This document shows, piece after piece, positions 44,428 to 56,205 of a DNA stretch of 64,000 nucleotides. Both the position numbers and the translations under genes were made by a program. The notes under the pieces were generated by a model. That model was not told where the DNA came from and searched no databases. It saw nothing but the letters and a program-made list of their open reading frames with translations. Numbering within the stretch: position 1 is the stretch's first letter; the number at the start of each line of letters is the position of its first letter. Source of the stretch: Dipteronia dyeriana. Taxonomy: Eukaryota; Streptophyta; Magnoliopsida; Sapindales; Sapindaceae. The DNA lies in NCBI GenBank assembly GCA_032871835.1, contig CM065295.1, forward strand, positions 38,996,360-39,060,359, read 5' to 3'.

Positions 44428-45324
44428 ACCTATAAAAGGATATTAGAAGGGCAATCGATGCTTGATTCGACACCTGACTATAGATCTCATTTTTAATGGA
44501 GAAATCGACAAGCTAGAGAAATGCCTATAGACCACGCTTAAATTCTCCTTACATCATCTTTGTGGTATCGTCTTAATTACATGTATTACCTCTCCTAGAA
44601 ATATATTGGGATTGGATAACATTCTATTACTATTGTAAGCTCTCCAGAGTATATACGTTGTGCTACTCCTCCATTTTTTTAAGCTCCTAAGAGCACGGCT
44701 TGATATATATACACAAGAAAGGGTCTTTATCCTTCCTATGGATACTGCCTTGGGGTTTTTCAGCATATGATCATTCCTGATGCTTTTTCCCCCTTGGTCA
44801 GTCTACCTCCACCACAGACTTATCTTCCTCCTATTTATCAACTTTAGTATGAATATATGTATGTGTGTGAACTAGATTCCTACCCCGCTAGACCTAGCAC
44901 TCTTATTCAAGTCGCATATCAAGATAGGGAGAAACCACACAGACCCGCTTGAAAGGAGTCGAGGAGCTCTCCTACACGCTTTCTATGGGAGCAGACAAAG
45001 ATCTTACACCGGAGCTAGATAAGCCCTTATCCTTACATGCTATTTGAGTTGGGAAACTATGGAGGAGTATCGATCCTGTCTTCTTGCTCTCCATTTAGAT
45101 CGGAGAACTACATGAAGGAATTAGGGTCTAGGACCAAGCTCTAGGACCTAGGTACCAGGACGGGTTCTCACCCCGACCAAAAGTACCTAGAGGCAAAGAA
45201 TTGCTACCGAGTGGTCCAATCTTTCATGACCACATCTACATCATCCTAGAGCACCAATCGTACCTCCTTGTTTGCTAGTTGAACCGAGGACACCTAGAGA
45301 GGAGACTGGATATCAGAATCGAAT

Positions 45325-45419
45325 ACCAGGACCAGGACCAGGACCAGGACCAGGACCAGGACCAGGACCAGGACCAGGACCAGGACCAGGACCAGGACCA
45401 GGACCAGGACCAGGACCAG
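45325..45419 (+). repeat. (ACCAGG)n microsatellite, ~16 units
   Basis: Perfect hexamer run in the 5' LTR. The matching place in the 3' LTR (about 52,468-52,500) has only a few degenerate units. The Asp-Gln repeat ORF it creates is an artefact of the hexamer. Confidence 0.97.
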
Positions 45420-45631
45420 CCCCTTTGCACCAGTAGGGGAACCTCAAGCCCCCATATCTTTTCCATATGCACGAAGCTCGACGGGCGGGATGACTTGTCT
45501 CCTACCTGCGGTACCATCCTCCATATTCATACAAGATCACTAAGATACCTTACCTCTGCTGCCTACCCGGTAGCTGGTTGAGGGTGTTAATCTAGAATTT
45601 TCACCAAGTGGGAATTTTTGGTTAACACTTT

Positions 45632-45650
45632 TTGACGCCGTCTGTGGGAA
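45632..45650 (+). promoter_or_regulatory. primer binding site of Tat-B
   Basis: TTGACGCCGTCTGTGGGAAG lies four bases after the LTR. It resembles the TTGGCGCCGTCTGTGGGAA site common in Tat and Athila elements, with G-to-A decay. Confidence 0.7.
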
Positions 45651-45930
45651 GTTTCCACACCCTTTTTTAAGGTTTACATGTCTCTACATGAGCAACTTTT
45701 TACTATCGAGGTGTCAGATTCGTTGTTCATGGATTATCATTTACTGTTTACGATTTACTTTCTTCATACTTGTTTATATCGTCTACACGCCACGAATGGG
45801 GCTCATTTTGTCATTTAACAAGTTTGTTTGTTGTGGAGCAAATATGATACGTGGGATTAATGGTGGAACCGGTCTACTATGCTACCACTATGTAGCGAGG
45901 CTGCTCATTTACTAGTAAACCTCCTCTACA

Positions 45931-46140
45931 ACAGAGCCGCACCTGTCTAGCTCCTCTAGTGCAGACCTGCTCCGATACCGTTAGAATTCCAGTACAGCAA
46001 AGCCGCACCTGTCTAGCTCCTCTATAGTAGACCTGCTCTGGTACCGTTAGTGCTCAGTGCAGCGGAGCCGTATCTGTCTAGCTCTTCTACAGTAAACCTG
46101 TTTCGATATCTCTAGAGCACCTATGCAGTATAGTTGTATG
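45931..46140 (+). repeat. ~78-bp tandem repeat, three copies
   Basis: Units contain GCCGCACCTGTCTAGCTCCT, then CAGACCTGCTCCGATACCGT. The third copy is the most diverged. Position: just inside the 5' LTR of Tat-B. Confidence 0.85.
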
Positions 46141-46444
46141 TCTCAGGCTACCTTATAGTGAGTAAGATCCGTTACGTAGCCTCTTACTTGAAGGTCTCCT
46201 ACATAACTGAACTACTTCGATAAATCGCGAGCTTCTATATAGTAGAGTTGCACCTCTCATGCTTCCTCACAACAGATTCACTCCGTTACTAGTGATCCCC
46301 TATCCGGTAGATCCATTAGACTTGTACCTGTTCATACAAATCCCCTCATGTCACCAGATCCGCTCTTCAGAAGCACTTAAGTAGCGGTAGCAGGTCAACT
46401 CATGAATCAAAGAAGCAAACTCACTTGTGTAGCCTCTAGAGCAA

Positions 46445-47165
46445 CATGACAAGTAGAATACTAGTGGCTCCATATTTCGTGTAGCAGGAAGGTCAACACC
46501 CAAGTGAGTCATTAAGATCTCGGTTCATGCTAGAAGGGTCCGGAGCTTTCTTCCAGTTACTAGGACTCTTTGGATCCCAATCATGCCTCTGAATCGGTGC
46601 CAAGCAAGTGCCCAAGTGAGCCACCATGGTCCAGATTCATTCCAGCACAGTCCAGAGCCTTCTCTCAGTTGCTGGAGACTCCCTGGATCCCAAGCATGCC
46701 TCTGGACTAGTGTAAGGCCCAGTGGCTCTTCACTTCTTGTACCGAGCTGGTCAACGCTCAATTAAGCCACTGCGGTCCTAAATCATTCCTGCACAGTCCA
46801 GAGCTACATTTCAGTTTCTGGGGACTTCTAAGATCCTAGGTATGCCTCTTGACCAGTACTAGATTGGTGGCTCCTCACCATTTTTACATGGCTATTTAAT
46901 GCCCTAGCGAGCCACTGAAGCCCCGATCAATTCGGGAAGAGCCTAGAGGCCTCCTACATTTTTTGAGGTTTCTTCCATGTGCAAGCAGGCGACCTGTAGA
47001 AGACCAGTAGAGCATCACTTCGTGTACTGGGCCGGTTAGTGCCCGAGTGAGCCACTACGGTCTCGATTAATCCTAAGAGGATTTAAAGTTTCATTTCGGT
47101 TCTTGGGGACTTCTAGGATCCTAAGCATGCCACTGGACCAGTAACATGCTAGAGGCTCCTCTTCA
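46445..47165 (+). repeat. ~115-145-bp irregular repeat, about five copies
   Basis: Marker phrases recur: CATGCCTCTGGACTAGTG-like at 46,582, 46,694, 46,841 and 47,124, and GTCCAGAGC followed by CAGTT(G/T)CTGG. GAGCCACT and GTCAACGC-type phrases also repeat. Spacing is irregular, so copies were deleted or merged. Confidence 0.75.
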
Positions 47166-47732
47166 CTTGTATCGGGCCATTCATTGCCCTATCCATCTCT
47201 TGGTAGCAGCTCATTCCTCCCTAGTCCCGTTGTTTGGTTGGAGGAAGGGTCACCATCTTTTAGCACCACTACTTCGAAGCCAGCTTATACCATTATGGTC
47301 AGATCAACTTGAATTAGCATGGGCTACCATTTCCTCAGATGGAGCGATATGGATCTCTTCCACCACTAAAGCACCAATCTGGACTTTTCCTTCATTGGTA
47401 AGATCAATCTGGATCTCTACCACTTTAACAGGTTCAGAAGGACAGGTATGCAGGTTTGACGCTCCTTCTGTATCCCAAACTTTAGCAGCAGCCCACCTCT
47501 GCCAGACCAGTTCAGACCTCCCCTTTCTTGGTAGGATCCATCTAGACCCCTTCCTTCTTCATGGGTTCAAATGGAGAGGTAAGCAGGTTTGAAGCTTCTC
47601 TTACATCCTGAACTACTACAATAGTATAGGACTTCGAGGTAGTTTTTCCCCAATATTACTCTGTACTAAGATGGAGACGGGTACTAAGTCCTTCTTATCA
47701 TTTGCTCACCCAGCGGATCAAGAAGGACAAGC

Positions 47733-48823
47733 TTAAGCAAGAGTGGACCCAGCTAACTCCGTAACTTTCTCTATGATCTCCTCCTGGTTCCATCCTTTAA
47801 TGAGGCTCAGGTCAAACGGGGGAAGAAGAGCTTGAGTCATCTGGTAAGTAGCATCATTTAGCAAAAGAAATGCCCACTTTGGCTTCCAAGGTAGCCTTGT
47901 TAATGTGCAGAGTTTAAACCACTTAATTAAGATTTTATCTCCTCCTTTAGAGCAATCCTTGTGAGGCATGGCAGATGGACTTGAGTCTCTCTGTATAATA
48001 TGCATGTTGGATCTACTCTCTGTCTACCTGCGCCTAAGCTGCGTTTGCCTCATCTTTGGTCAGGGCTTCGTCTAGAATGACTGAACCATTCGTTGTGTTG
48101 GTCAACTCCTCCTACTCCTGGTTTGACCTCCTCTGAAAGAGAGCTTCCCTATCAGACGCATCTACTTCTATATCAGATAAAGGCTTACCTGCCATCTGTA
48201 CAACTACTTCAGTTGTGGCATTTATTTAAGGTGAACCAACAGGAATGCCTTCCACCTTAGCTATGCCAGCTTGGACCACAACCCTCATGAAGTCTGGATC
48301 AACTTGGGTATCTCCTTTTTTAACCAAACCAGTCTGAACCTCCCCCTCATTGGTAGTTTTAGTCTTGTCCAGTACCTCCTTAGTAGGTCCAGGTGGAGAG
48401 GTAGGATGGTCTGAAGCTCCCTTTTTGGATTGATCATTTGCTGTAACATGGGACTTCGAACCAAGGTCTGCTTCAGCAGCCTTAAAACTGGTCAACTACA
48501 GTGGAAGCATATATAACCATCTCAACAACTTTCTTCTTGGTCTTCTCCATTTTCCATCCATCAATGACACTTAAGGGGAGAGGTAGAACCTGATCCATCT
48601 GGTAGGCTGCAAAGAAGTAGCCATTCTCATTGGCTTGCATGAGTTTGGCCTTAGCAGCATCAGCTTGCTCCCGAAGAGTATCAAACCGTTGGTTCCTCTC
48701 TATTTGTACTAGGCCATTCAACGCCCTAGCTAGCCACTTATGTCTCAACTCGTTCGTTGAGAGCCCAGTTGAGAGCCCAGAAGCTTCCCATATTTGTTGG
48801 GGCCTTCCTACAAGCCTAAACAA
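47733..48823 (-). pseudogene. antisense-gene relics of Tat-B, partly duplicated
   Basis: On the minus strand one block (48,823-48,482) reads RFDTLREQADAAKAKLMQAN, then YQMDQVLPLPLSVIDGWKME. A frame change near 48,490 leads to a polar, Pro- and Lys-rich tail (48,495-48,226). A second block (48,005-47,733) contains a related segment: YQMTQALLPPFDLSLIKGWN. The two blocks share Y-Q-M-x-Q-x-L-x-P and I-x-G-W, so the C-terminal part is duplicated. The helical, charged character and the strand opposite the LTR direction fit a Tat antisense ORF. Function is unknown. Confidence 0.6.
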
Positions 48824-49394
48824 ACCTGCGGGGACAACAACACAGCTGCAAGACCTGTGGTTTCCTTACTTAATTTATTAGGCCTCTCTCAGCACCCATG
48901 TGAGTTACCTAGGTCCCGATTCAATTGAGCAAAAATCAGAGCCCCTTCTCAATTGCTAGGGACTTTTCTCAGGCTAGTAGTTCTTCACTTATTGTTTTGG
49001 GCCCTACACAACACCAATATGAGCTACTAAGGTCCGGTTCGTTCAATGGAATCTCAAGCCTACCACAATTATAAATGATTCTTATCTACCCCAAGCAGAG
49101 CTCTAAACCAGTTACATTACTAGGGGACTAGAAGCTCGCCATTTTCTTTAGTACTCTAGTGAGACCCAACTTGAGAAAATTTCTCATAGTGATCGATCCA
49201 TAATAACAAGCGTCTTAGCGAAAAGCCACTCTGTTATCTTGAACGCGGATCACCTAAAAAGGTTTTACCGTTAAATTCTGCAGCAGCACAGTGATCATTG
49301 ACTGGTTTCACCTAGAGTTGTATCACTATGAGTTTGAATCTCCATTGATTCGATCTTCATGATAGTTCTCATATGATCCCCATTCACCAATGAT
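48824..49394. other. Tat-B interior, no ORF
   Basis: Short phrases such as GAGCCCC and GTGAGTTACCTAGGTCC resemble the 46,445-47,165 repeats, so this is probably a decayed extension of them. Confidence 0.45.
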
Positions 49395-49665
49395 CGAGAC
49401 CAGGGGATCTACACAGCGCTCCCGATGCCCTGGACTGGATTGATTCCTTCAAGAGGATCGCCTTGACTAGGAGGGCTACACAACGCTCCTAATACCCTGG
49501 ACCGGATTAATTCCTTATGGAGGATCGCCCTGACTAGGAGAGCTACAAAGCGCTTCTGATGTCCTGGACCGTATCAAATCCCTTTAATAGGATCGCCTTG
49601 ACCAGGAGATCTACACAACGTTCTTGATGCCCTGGATCGGATTTATCCCTCTAAGAGGATCCCCG
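49395..49665 (+). repeat. 67-bp tandem repeat, four copies
   Basis: TGGACCGGATT or variants start at 49,431, 49,498, 49,565 and 49,633. Each unit ends with AGGATCGCCTTGACTAGGAG and a CTACACAACGCT phrase. Confidence 0.9.
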
Positions 49666-49799
49666 TGGTATTTTGACAATTATCACCTCGAGACCAGGGA
49701 TTGGTCAATGAAGCCCCCTCAATACCCCTTATGCCTTGGTTGGGCACCACCCTCCGTTAAGTCTTGTTCGTAAGGTATAGTTACATACAAGATCACAAG

Positions 49800-50530
49800 A
49801 CCAGGATAGTCGAATGGCATTCCTGATGCATTGGTTGGGCTACCACCCCCAAGAAGGATCTGAGCGTAAGAGCATAGTTGCTTACCAGATTATGAGACTA
49901 GGACAACCAAATGGTCATTCTGATGCCTTGGACCGGATTAATCCCTCTAGGAGGATCTCTATGACCAGTACAGCTACACAACGCTCATTATACCTTGGAC
50001 TAGATTTATCCCTCTAGAAGGATTGCCTTGGTATTTCGACAATTATCGCCTCAAGACCAGGGATTGGTCGGGGAACCCCCCCACTACCCTAATGCCTTGG
50101 CCGGATACCACCCCTTGCTAAGAAGGGCCTGGTTCAAAACGTATTGTTATCTGCCAGATCATGAGACCAGGAGAGCCAAATGGCATTCCTGATGCCTTGA
50201 CCAGGCACTACCCCTCGTTAAGAAGGGTCTGGTTCGAAAGGTATAGTTGCATGCTAGATCACGAGACCAGGAGAGCCAAATGGCATTCCTGATGCCTTAG
50301 TCGAGCTACCACCTGACCTGAATGTAAGAGCATAGTTCCATGCTAGATCATAAGACCAAGACAGTCAAATGACATTCCTGATGCCTTGGTCGGGCTACCA
50401 CCCCCTAGAATGATCTGAGGGTAAGAGTACAGTTGCCTGCAAGATCATGAGACTAGGACAACCAAAAGGTCATCCTGCTGCCTTGGCCAGGCTAACCCCA
50501 CTAGGAAGGGTCTGGATGGCATAGTTGCCT
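49800..50530 (+). repeat. ~97-bp tandem repeat, about seven copies
   Basis: GATGCCTTGG and CCGGGCTACCACC-type phrases recur roughly every 85-170 bp (49,826; 49,921; 50,092; 50,190; 50,291; 50,380; 50,478), with GTAAGAGCATAGTTGC and GAGACCAGGA in each. The same repeat occurs downstream of pol in Tat-C at 60,090-60,450. Confidence 0.88.
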
Positions 50531-50775
50531 ATCGGGATCAAGTTTACCTAAGCACCAGTTTTTCTTTTACAGGGATGATTGGTACCACGAATATGATATC
50601 GCCTAAGTATAAGGATTCCAGATGCAAGAATGATAGGTACCCTGATTCGTCTGAGTCAAGTATGTTAGAAACGGTTTTCGTTTCAAATAATGTCTATCAG
50701 TCAGAAGTGACATGCCAAAATTCTTCAAGCAGTACAATCATGACTCCAACCCCAACTATGTACCAGTGTTCAAGT

Positions 50776-50788
50776 CAAGAAGGACTTC
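50776..50788 (+). promoter_or_regulatory. polypurine-tract region of Tat-B
   Basis: GTCAAGAAGGACTTC directly precedes the 3' LTR. The counterpart in Tat-D (minus strand) reads GTCAGAGGGGACTTC before its LTR, supporting the assignment. Confidence 0.6.
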
Positions 50789-51806
50789 TGTTAATAGCCA
50801 TTTTTGACTAAGGTCCAAAGAAGAATTTTTCATCTGCCTGGTACCTAGTACCTAGTAAATCCTACTCAGTAGAATCTAGATCGGGATCGGTACCTAGATA
50901 CCATGGGTCAATAAGAAGTTAGCACTAACTCTTATATACTACCAGTTATCAAGCAGAATCTGTACCATGATGCCTCCTACCTGGTGCCTATGTATCATGG
51001 TACCTCTGGAACCTAGGTACCACGACACATACCCGATACCCGAAGATCGCGAAACAAGTTTCAGGGCCTATCTGGGGTACGCCTCTTCCGCAAGGTAAGA
51101 AGAATGGTACCAAGAAGGCACCAACATGGTAAAAAAAGCACCACGTCAATAGACCAATATATTAGTGTACCTCGCCTTAATGAATGAAGCCAATTTCATC
51201 TTCAACAAGGCCAAAAAAAGGGAAAGTTGACTCCATTAATTAAAGATAGTCAACCCTATTAAATGATATAATCAACACCATTAAGTGAAGATTAGTTTAC
51301 TCTTTAATAGCCACCATTAATGAGAGAATAATCAACTTCACATACGCCACCTTAATGAGAGAGTCCAAAGAGGAAACAAACACCTTTGCCTCCAAGATAT
51401 ATTCCACAATTGAATATTTGGGGTCAATTACAATAGAAAATCCCATCTATCAATGAAGGAAGGTCAATCCAGTTATTTTCGACTTGCACGCCAAGAATGA
51501 AACCTAATTACACCATGTATAAATACAGTTGTTAAAGGACATTGGAAGAGCATTCGATGCTTGATTCAACACCTATCTACAGATCTCATCTTTAATGGAG
51601 AAATTGACAAGCTAGAGAGAAGCCTACAGACCTCGCTTAAATTCTCCTTACATCATCTTTGTGGTATCATCTTCATGACATGTATTGCCTCTCCTAGAAA
51701 TATATCGGGATTGGTTAACATTTTATTACTATTGTAAGCTCTCCAGAGCATATACGTTGTGCTACTTCACCATTTTTGTAAGCTCCTAGGAGCACCGCTT
51801 GATATA

Positions 51807-51854
<48 letters not shown>

Positions 51855-52713
51855 CAAGGAATGGTCTCTATTCATCCTCTGGATACTGCCTTGTGGTTTT
51901 TTAACATATGATCATTCGTGATACTTTTTCCCCTTCGATCTGTCCACATCCACCTCCACCACAGACTTGTCTTTCTCCCATCTATCTTCTTTAGTATGCA
52001 TGTATGTATGTGTGTGAACTAGATTCCTACCCCGCTAGACCTAGCACTCTTATTCAAGTCGCATATCAAGATGGGGAGAAACCACCCAGACCCGCTTGAA
52101 GGGAGTCAAGGAGCTCTCATACACCTTTTTACGGGAGCGGACAAAGATCCTACACCAGTGCTAGATAAGCCCTTATCCTTACATGTTATTTGAGTTGGGA
52201 ACATATGGAGGAGTAACGATCCTGTCTTCTTGCTCTCCGTTTAGATCTGGGAACTACTGGAAGGAATTAGGGTCTATGACCAAGCTCTAGGACCCAAGTA
52301 CCAAGACGGGTTCTGACCCCGACCGAAAGTACCTAGAGGTGAAGAATTGCTACCGATTGGTCCAATATTTTACGACCACATCTATCTCATCCTGGAGAAC
52401 CAATCTTACCTCCTTGTTTGCTAGTTGGACCAAGGATACCTAGAGTGGAGAACGAATACCAGGACCGAGGACAAGGACTAGGACTAGGGACTAGGATCAA
52501 CCCCTTTGCACCTGTAGGGTAACCTCAAGCCCCCATATCTCCTTGATATGCATGAAGCCTGATGGGATGGATGACTTATCTCCTAACTATTGCACCATCA
52601 TCCATATTCATACAAGATCACCAAGGTATGAGGTATCTACCCTTGCTGCCTATCGGGTACGAGTTGAGGGTGTTAATAGAGATTTTTGACCCAGTGAGAA
52701 TTTTTGGTTAAAA
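50789..52713 (+). repeat. 3' LTR of Tat-B, 1,925 bp
   Basis: Starts TGTTAATAGCC and ends TTTTTGGTTAAAA (5' LTR: GTTAACA). Aligns with the 5' LTR end to end, with many substitutions and small indels. It carries a (TA)n run at about 51,801-51,851 that is only a few units long in the 5' LTR, and lacks most of the (ACCAGG)n run. Confidence 0.93.
51801..51851. repeat. (TA)n microsatellite in the 3' LTR
   Basis: About 50 bp of TA. The 5' LTR has just GATATATATACACAAG at the same place (about 44,700). Confidence 0.95.
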
Positions 52714-52718
52714 ATAAC

Positions 52719-53020
52719 TAATTGAAAAAAAGAGTAAGTTTATCTCAAATGGTGTTAAAATAAAATATGATAGAAAGAAAATGGAGGAAACCATAAGAAA
52801 CCTCAAATTGTAGAGTAAAAGCAAAAAAGAATAATAAAAAAACATATGAAAAGTTCAATTAGAAAGTATGAAAGAGTGGTAGAAGGCATACCTATGAGTC
52901 TATGATAGCATATGTTTTCCAAGAATAAGATCATTAAAAATAATCAGAAAACAATAAGCATAGCCTGCTATATTCATCTGCAGACATAATTGTAATTTAG
53001 AGCTTTTTTAGAAAGAGATT
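52719..53020. other. short AT-rich spacer between Tat-B and Tat-C
   Basis: No ORF or repeat seen. It ends with AGATT before the Tat-C LTR. Confidence 0.5.
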
Positions 53021-53705
53021 TGTTAATAGCTTTTTTTAGCAAGAGGTTAAAATGAAATTTTCCACCCAATTAATACATGGTAAGACATGTTTTTTGATAC
53101 TAGGTAGGGCTGGCATACTACTACCTACCTTGAGATACCCAATAGAGAGGTAACTCCTATATAGTACCTCGGTGACAGGTCGTACGTTTGGTACTAGAAT
53201 ACCTCGATACCAAAACGCCACATTTTCTAGGTATGTGACATGTCCATCAGGTATGAAAGAAGTTAGTCGGAAAGCTCTAGATTGATCAGTCAATCGCCAA
53301 TCCACCAAACCGGTACCCTAAGATACCTCTCCACAGATACGCATAATCTTGGTTTATCCTCTAAGCTACAGAGTTGACTTCTTTGCCATTTAAGTGCTGT
53401 AATGTGACCAGATAGGTAAATAGATTCACCATTTATTCAAATTTAAACCCAAATTTGTATAGTGAGAGAGATAGCATAGTGAGATCAAATTTGTATCGTT
53501 TCCATGATTATTGTACTCCATTAAAGTTATATCACCTATTTGATTAATAAATCAGTTCTCCACTAGCAATCTCATTCTTCCTTCCTTTTTCCTTAATCTC
53601 TTTCAAATCTTCTTGATAAGAAGTACCTACCCCGCAGCTGACCTAGGTTATGGGTTGAGGGTGTTAATCGATATTCCTCACCTTTAGTGGTTTTCCGGTT
53701 AACAC
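53021..53705 (+). repeat. 5' LTR of Tat-C, 685 bp
   Basis: Starts TGTTAATAGC and ends TTTTCCGGTTAACA. It shares both termini and the GAGGGTGTTAAT...CACC phrase near the end with Tat-B, but is only a third as long; GGTACC-type words are fewer. It probably has large internal deletions. A primer-binding-like TTGGTGTCGTTTGTGAGAAA follows at 53,710. Confidence 0.8.
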
Positions 53706-55770
53706 TTTTTGGTGTCGTTTGTGAGAAATTTCCACACCCATTTTTAAAAGCCTTTGAAATCACGTTTTTGATCTTATAGCATACAACATGAGACTTTGAT
53801 CCTCCCAAGGACATCCCGAAACATTAGGGTACCAACCCATAGCCTCCACCCGAAAGGTTTAAAAGAAATGATTGAAGGCAAAACACCAAAACCTGCTCCA
53901 GTACCATATGTTACTGTGCGAGTCGTACCCTAGGTCCTAGGCATCCCGATTATAGGCTAGGCAATTTGAAAGTAGCAAGCCACGATCTTTGTGGAGAGAG
54001 TATGCCTCAAATTAACCGCATAAGGTATAACCCCTCAGCTAGCAGTGTTAGAGGCCAGAAGAGATACCAGCAGGCCAAGTACTAGGGTAACAGTCTTTGA
54101 TAGATTGAGATCATCACCACCGATACCATTCCACGAGAGGCTAGGGACCCTGCCCTGAACACTAGATAGGTTAGAGCCCTCACCCTCAGAACCAGATAGA
54201 ATTGCGAGCTACCAACCCTGACAGGTAAGGTCGGCTCTTGACCTCCCACATAAGAAACCTCGTCAAGTAGTACAACCGGTGGCTGTTGAAAGGCAACCTC
54301 GATCAGCCGTGGAAGGGAGCAAAAGAAGTGCCTAAAGACCCCCCCCCCCTTACACACCTAGGAGGAGAATCGGGATGAAGCCTCCGTAGCATAAGATGAT
54401 TATAGTAATGAGGATTTCGAGGTCGAGTGGAAGAATGCTGGGAACAAGCACCTGAGGAACCAAGTAGTCCCGATGGTAAAAGAACTCTAAGAACTGAAGA
54501 ATTGAAAGCACCGAGAGAACCATAAGGATCTATTGGGCGAGATGAATGCCTCATTCTCTAAAAGGATCATGGAAGTATAACTTCAACCAGAATTCATGAT
54601 GCCTGCTGATAAGTACTCTGGGATTCTTTAAGCCACCTAGAGATCTTCGTACAGCAGATAGAGGTCCAAAACGCTACCAAGACATCCATGTGCAGGATGT
54701 TACCCTCCACGTTAACCGATTACGCTACGACATGGTTCTAGAAGTTACCGACAGGTAGTGTTATTAATTTACTAAACCATCTTTTGATTTTTATGCACAG
54801 TTCCAGGAATAAAGCCACATCCAAAAGACCCCATCCACTTACAGTATATAGTCCAGGAGCGAAGTGAATCGTTCAGATCTTATACAGAGATTCCATAAAG
54901 AAGTAATCTAGGTGAGGGTCTTCATAAAAAAAATGAGCCTAGCTAATTGCAGAAAGAACCTCTAGGCTGATAGGCTATTCCGATCGTTTGCCAACCGACC
55001 ACCGAAGACGTACTAGGAGGCCTACGATATGGTGCTCGAGTAAATGGAGATTGATGAACAACTCCGTGTCAAAATTGAGCACAATGACTTGAAGGCTAAT
55101 AAACGCTAAAAAAAAGAAGCACCCAAGCTAGCACAGGTTTAGAAGACCCATAATAAACCTTCCAACCGGTGTACATACCACCCCTAACCTTTCTACCCTT
55201 AATGGGAGCGGTATCCGGTAAGAAGAACCTCGCCACAGGCTTCACCTCCTTCTAGAGAGGTAGCTTTGATAGCCTAAGAAGAAAGATGGTACAACCACTA
55301 TAAGCCCCTTCATTACATCTTGCTGGACGATTTACCCCACCATCCGAGATAAAAGGCTACTCAAGAAGCCTAATCCTATCAAAGCACCAGTCGACACAAT
55401 AAATCGATACAGGTACTGTGATTTCTATAAAGACGTAGAACATAAGACCTGAGTGTTATAACCTGCGTAACCAGATTGAGGCTCTGGTGATAGGCTTCTA
55501 CTTGAAGGAGTTCGTACAGTAGGTATGGGACAGCATCTACATGGGGAAATGGGTGCAAGCCGAAATCACAGAGGTTACAGAAAAAAGAAGAAAAGACCTG
55601 ATGCAATAGATCCAGGTCATACATTCTATCAGCGGGGGACCTACCCTGGCAGAGACTTTCAATAACTCAAGGAAGAACTATGCTAGGAAAGTACCTCGAA
55701 TTGAGGGAGGCCTGGACACTCTTAGGTCACTCAGGGATCAGTAAAAACCTCTTGTTCAGCTCAAATAGTC
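53706..55770 (+). pseudogene. gag of Tat-C, heavily decayed
   Basis: No frame stays open for long. Pieces in order: a polar N-terminal stretch; DPIHLQYIVQERSESFRSYT (about 54,817-54,878), a phrase typical of the Tat gag core; and a knuckle-like RYRYCDFYKDVEHKT (about 55,408-55,452) followed by a stop. At least a dozen stops occur. A C run (about 54,341) and a Lys-Lys-Lys-rich segment are the only simple repeats. The identification rests on the two phrases and the position before protease. Confidence 0.65.
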
Positions 55771-56205
55771 TTCACCGAAGACGATGTGTACAACACCATG
55801 CAACTGTATGATGATCATATGGTTGTCACGGTTCAGATCACCAACTGCCTTGTCCACCACGTATTTATTGATACGGGTAACAACATGGATATCCTCTTCA
55901 AAGACACTTTAGAAAAGTTCAATCTAAAGCAGTGCTTCTACAATTGCTGCACTACCCTGTTGTACAGATTTATCAGGTACTCGATAGTACTGGTCGAATC
56001 AAATATATTCTTGATCATTGTGGGGACTGCTCATCTCCAACAGAATCTCATGACCGATTTTATAGTGGTCGATACCTCTTCGGCCTATAACCTTATCCTT
56101 GGGAGACCATTCCTGTCATCTCTAAAGGGTATTCTGTCTATTTACCACAACGTCCTAAAGTTTTTGGTAAGAGATCAGGTAGATAAGGTATGTGGTGATC
56201 ATTAG
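55771..56205 (+). pseudogene. aspartic protease of Tat-C
   Basis: An open stretch reads VFTEDDVYNTMQLYDDHMVV, VQITNCLVHHVFIDTGNN, MDILFKDTLEKFNLK, and FIVVDTSSAYNLILGRPFL. The catalytic Asp-Thr-Gly is present (HHVFIDTGNN), as is the ILGRP segment that supports the active site. It is the least damaged domain of Tat-C, about 139 codons from 55,786 without a stop. It would process the Gag-Pol polyprotein, but its neighbours are dead. Confidence 0.85.

Larger units (their letters stand above)
43678..45627 (+). repeat. 5' LTR of Tat-B, 1,950 bp
   Basis: Starts TGTTAACAACC and ends TTTTTGGTTAACA. Rich in GGTACC words (over a dozen between 43,730 and 44,060). A TATAAATA box lies at 44,420-44,427, and an (ACCAGG)n run of about 16 units at 45,325-45,419. 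Confidence 0.93.
43678..52713 (+). mobile_element. Tat-B: complete LTR element lacking gag-pol
   Basis: Two LTRs (43,678-45,627 and 50,789-52,713), TGTTAA starts and GTTAACA-type ends, are flanked by ATAAC on both sides (43,673-43,677; 52,714-52,718). A primer binding site follows the first LTR and a polypurine-like tract precedes the second. The 5.16-kb interior has no gag, protease, RT, RNase H or integrase. It holds several repeat families and minus-strand ORF fragments that match a Tat antisense gene position. It shares LTR ends and interior repeats with Tat-C, which retains gag-pol, so Tat-B is best read as a non-autonomous derivative of the same family. Confidence 0.9.

Noticed and set aside
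45279..45581. ORF with a long Asp-Gln repeat
   Set aside because: Produced by the (ACCAGG)n hexamer inside an LTR; the 3' LTR lacks it, and no other coding signal is present.
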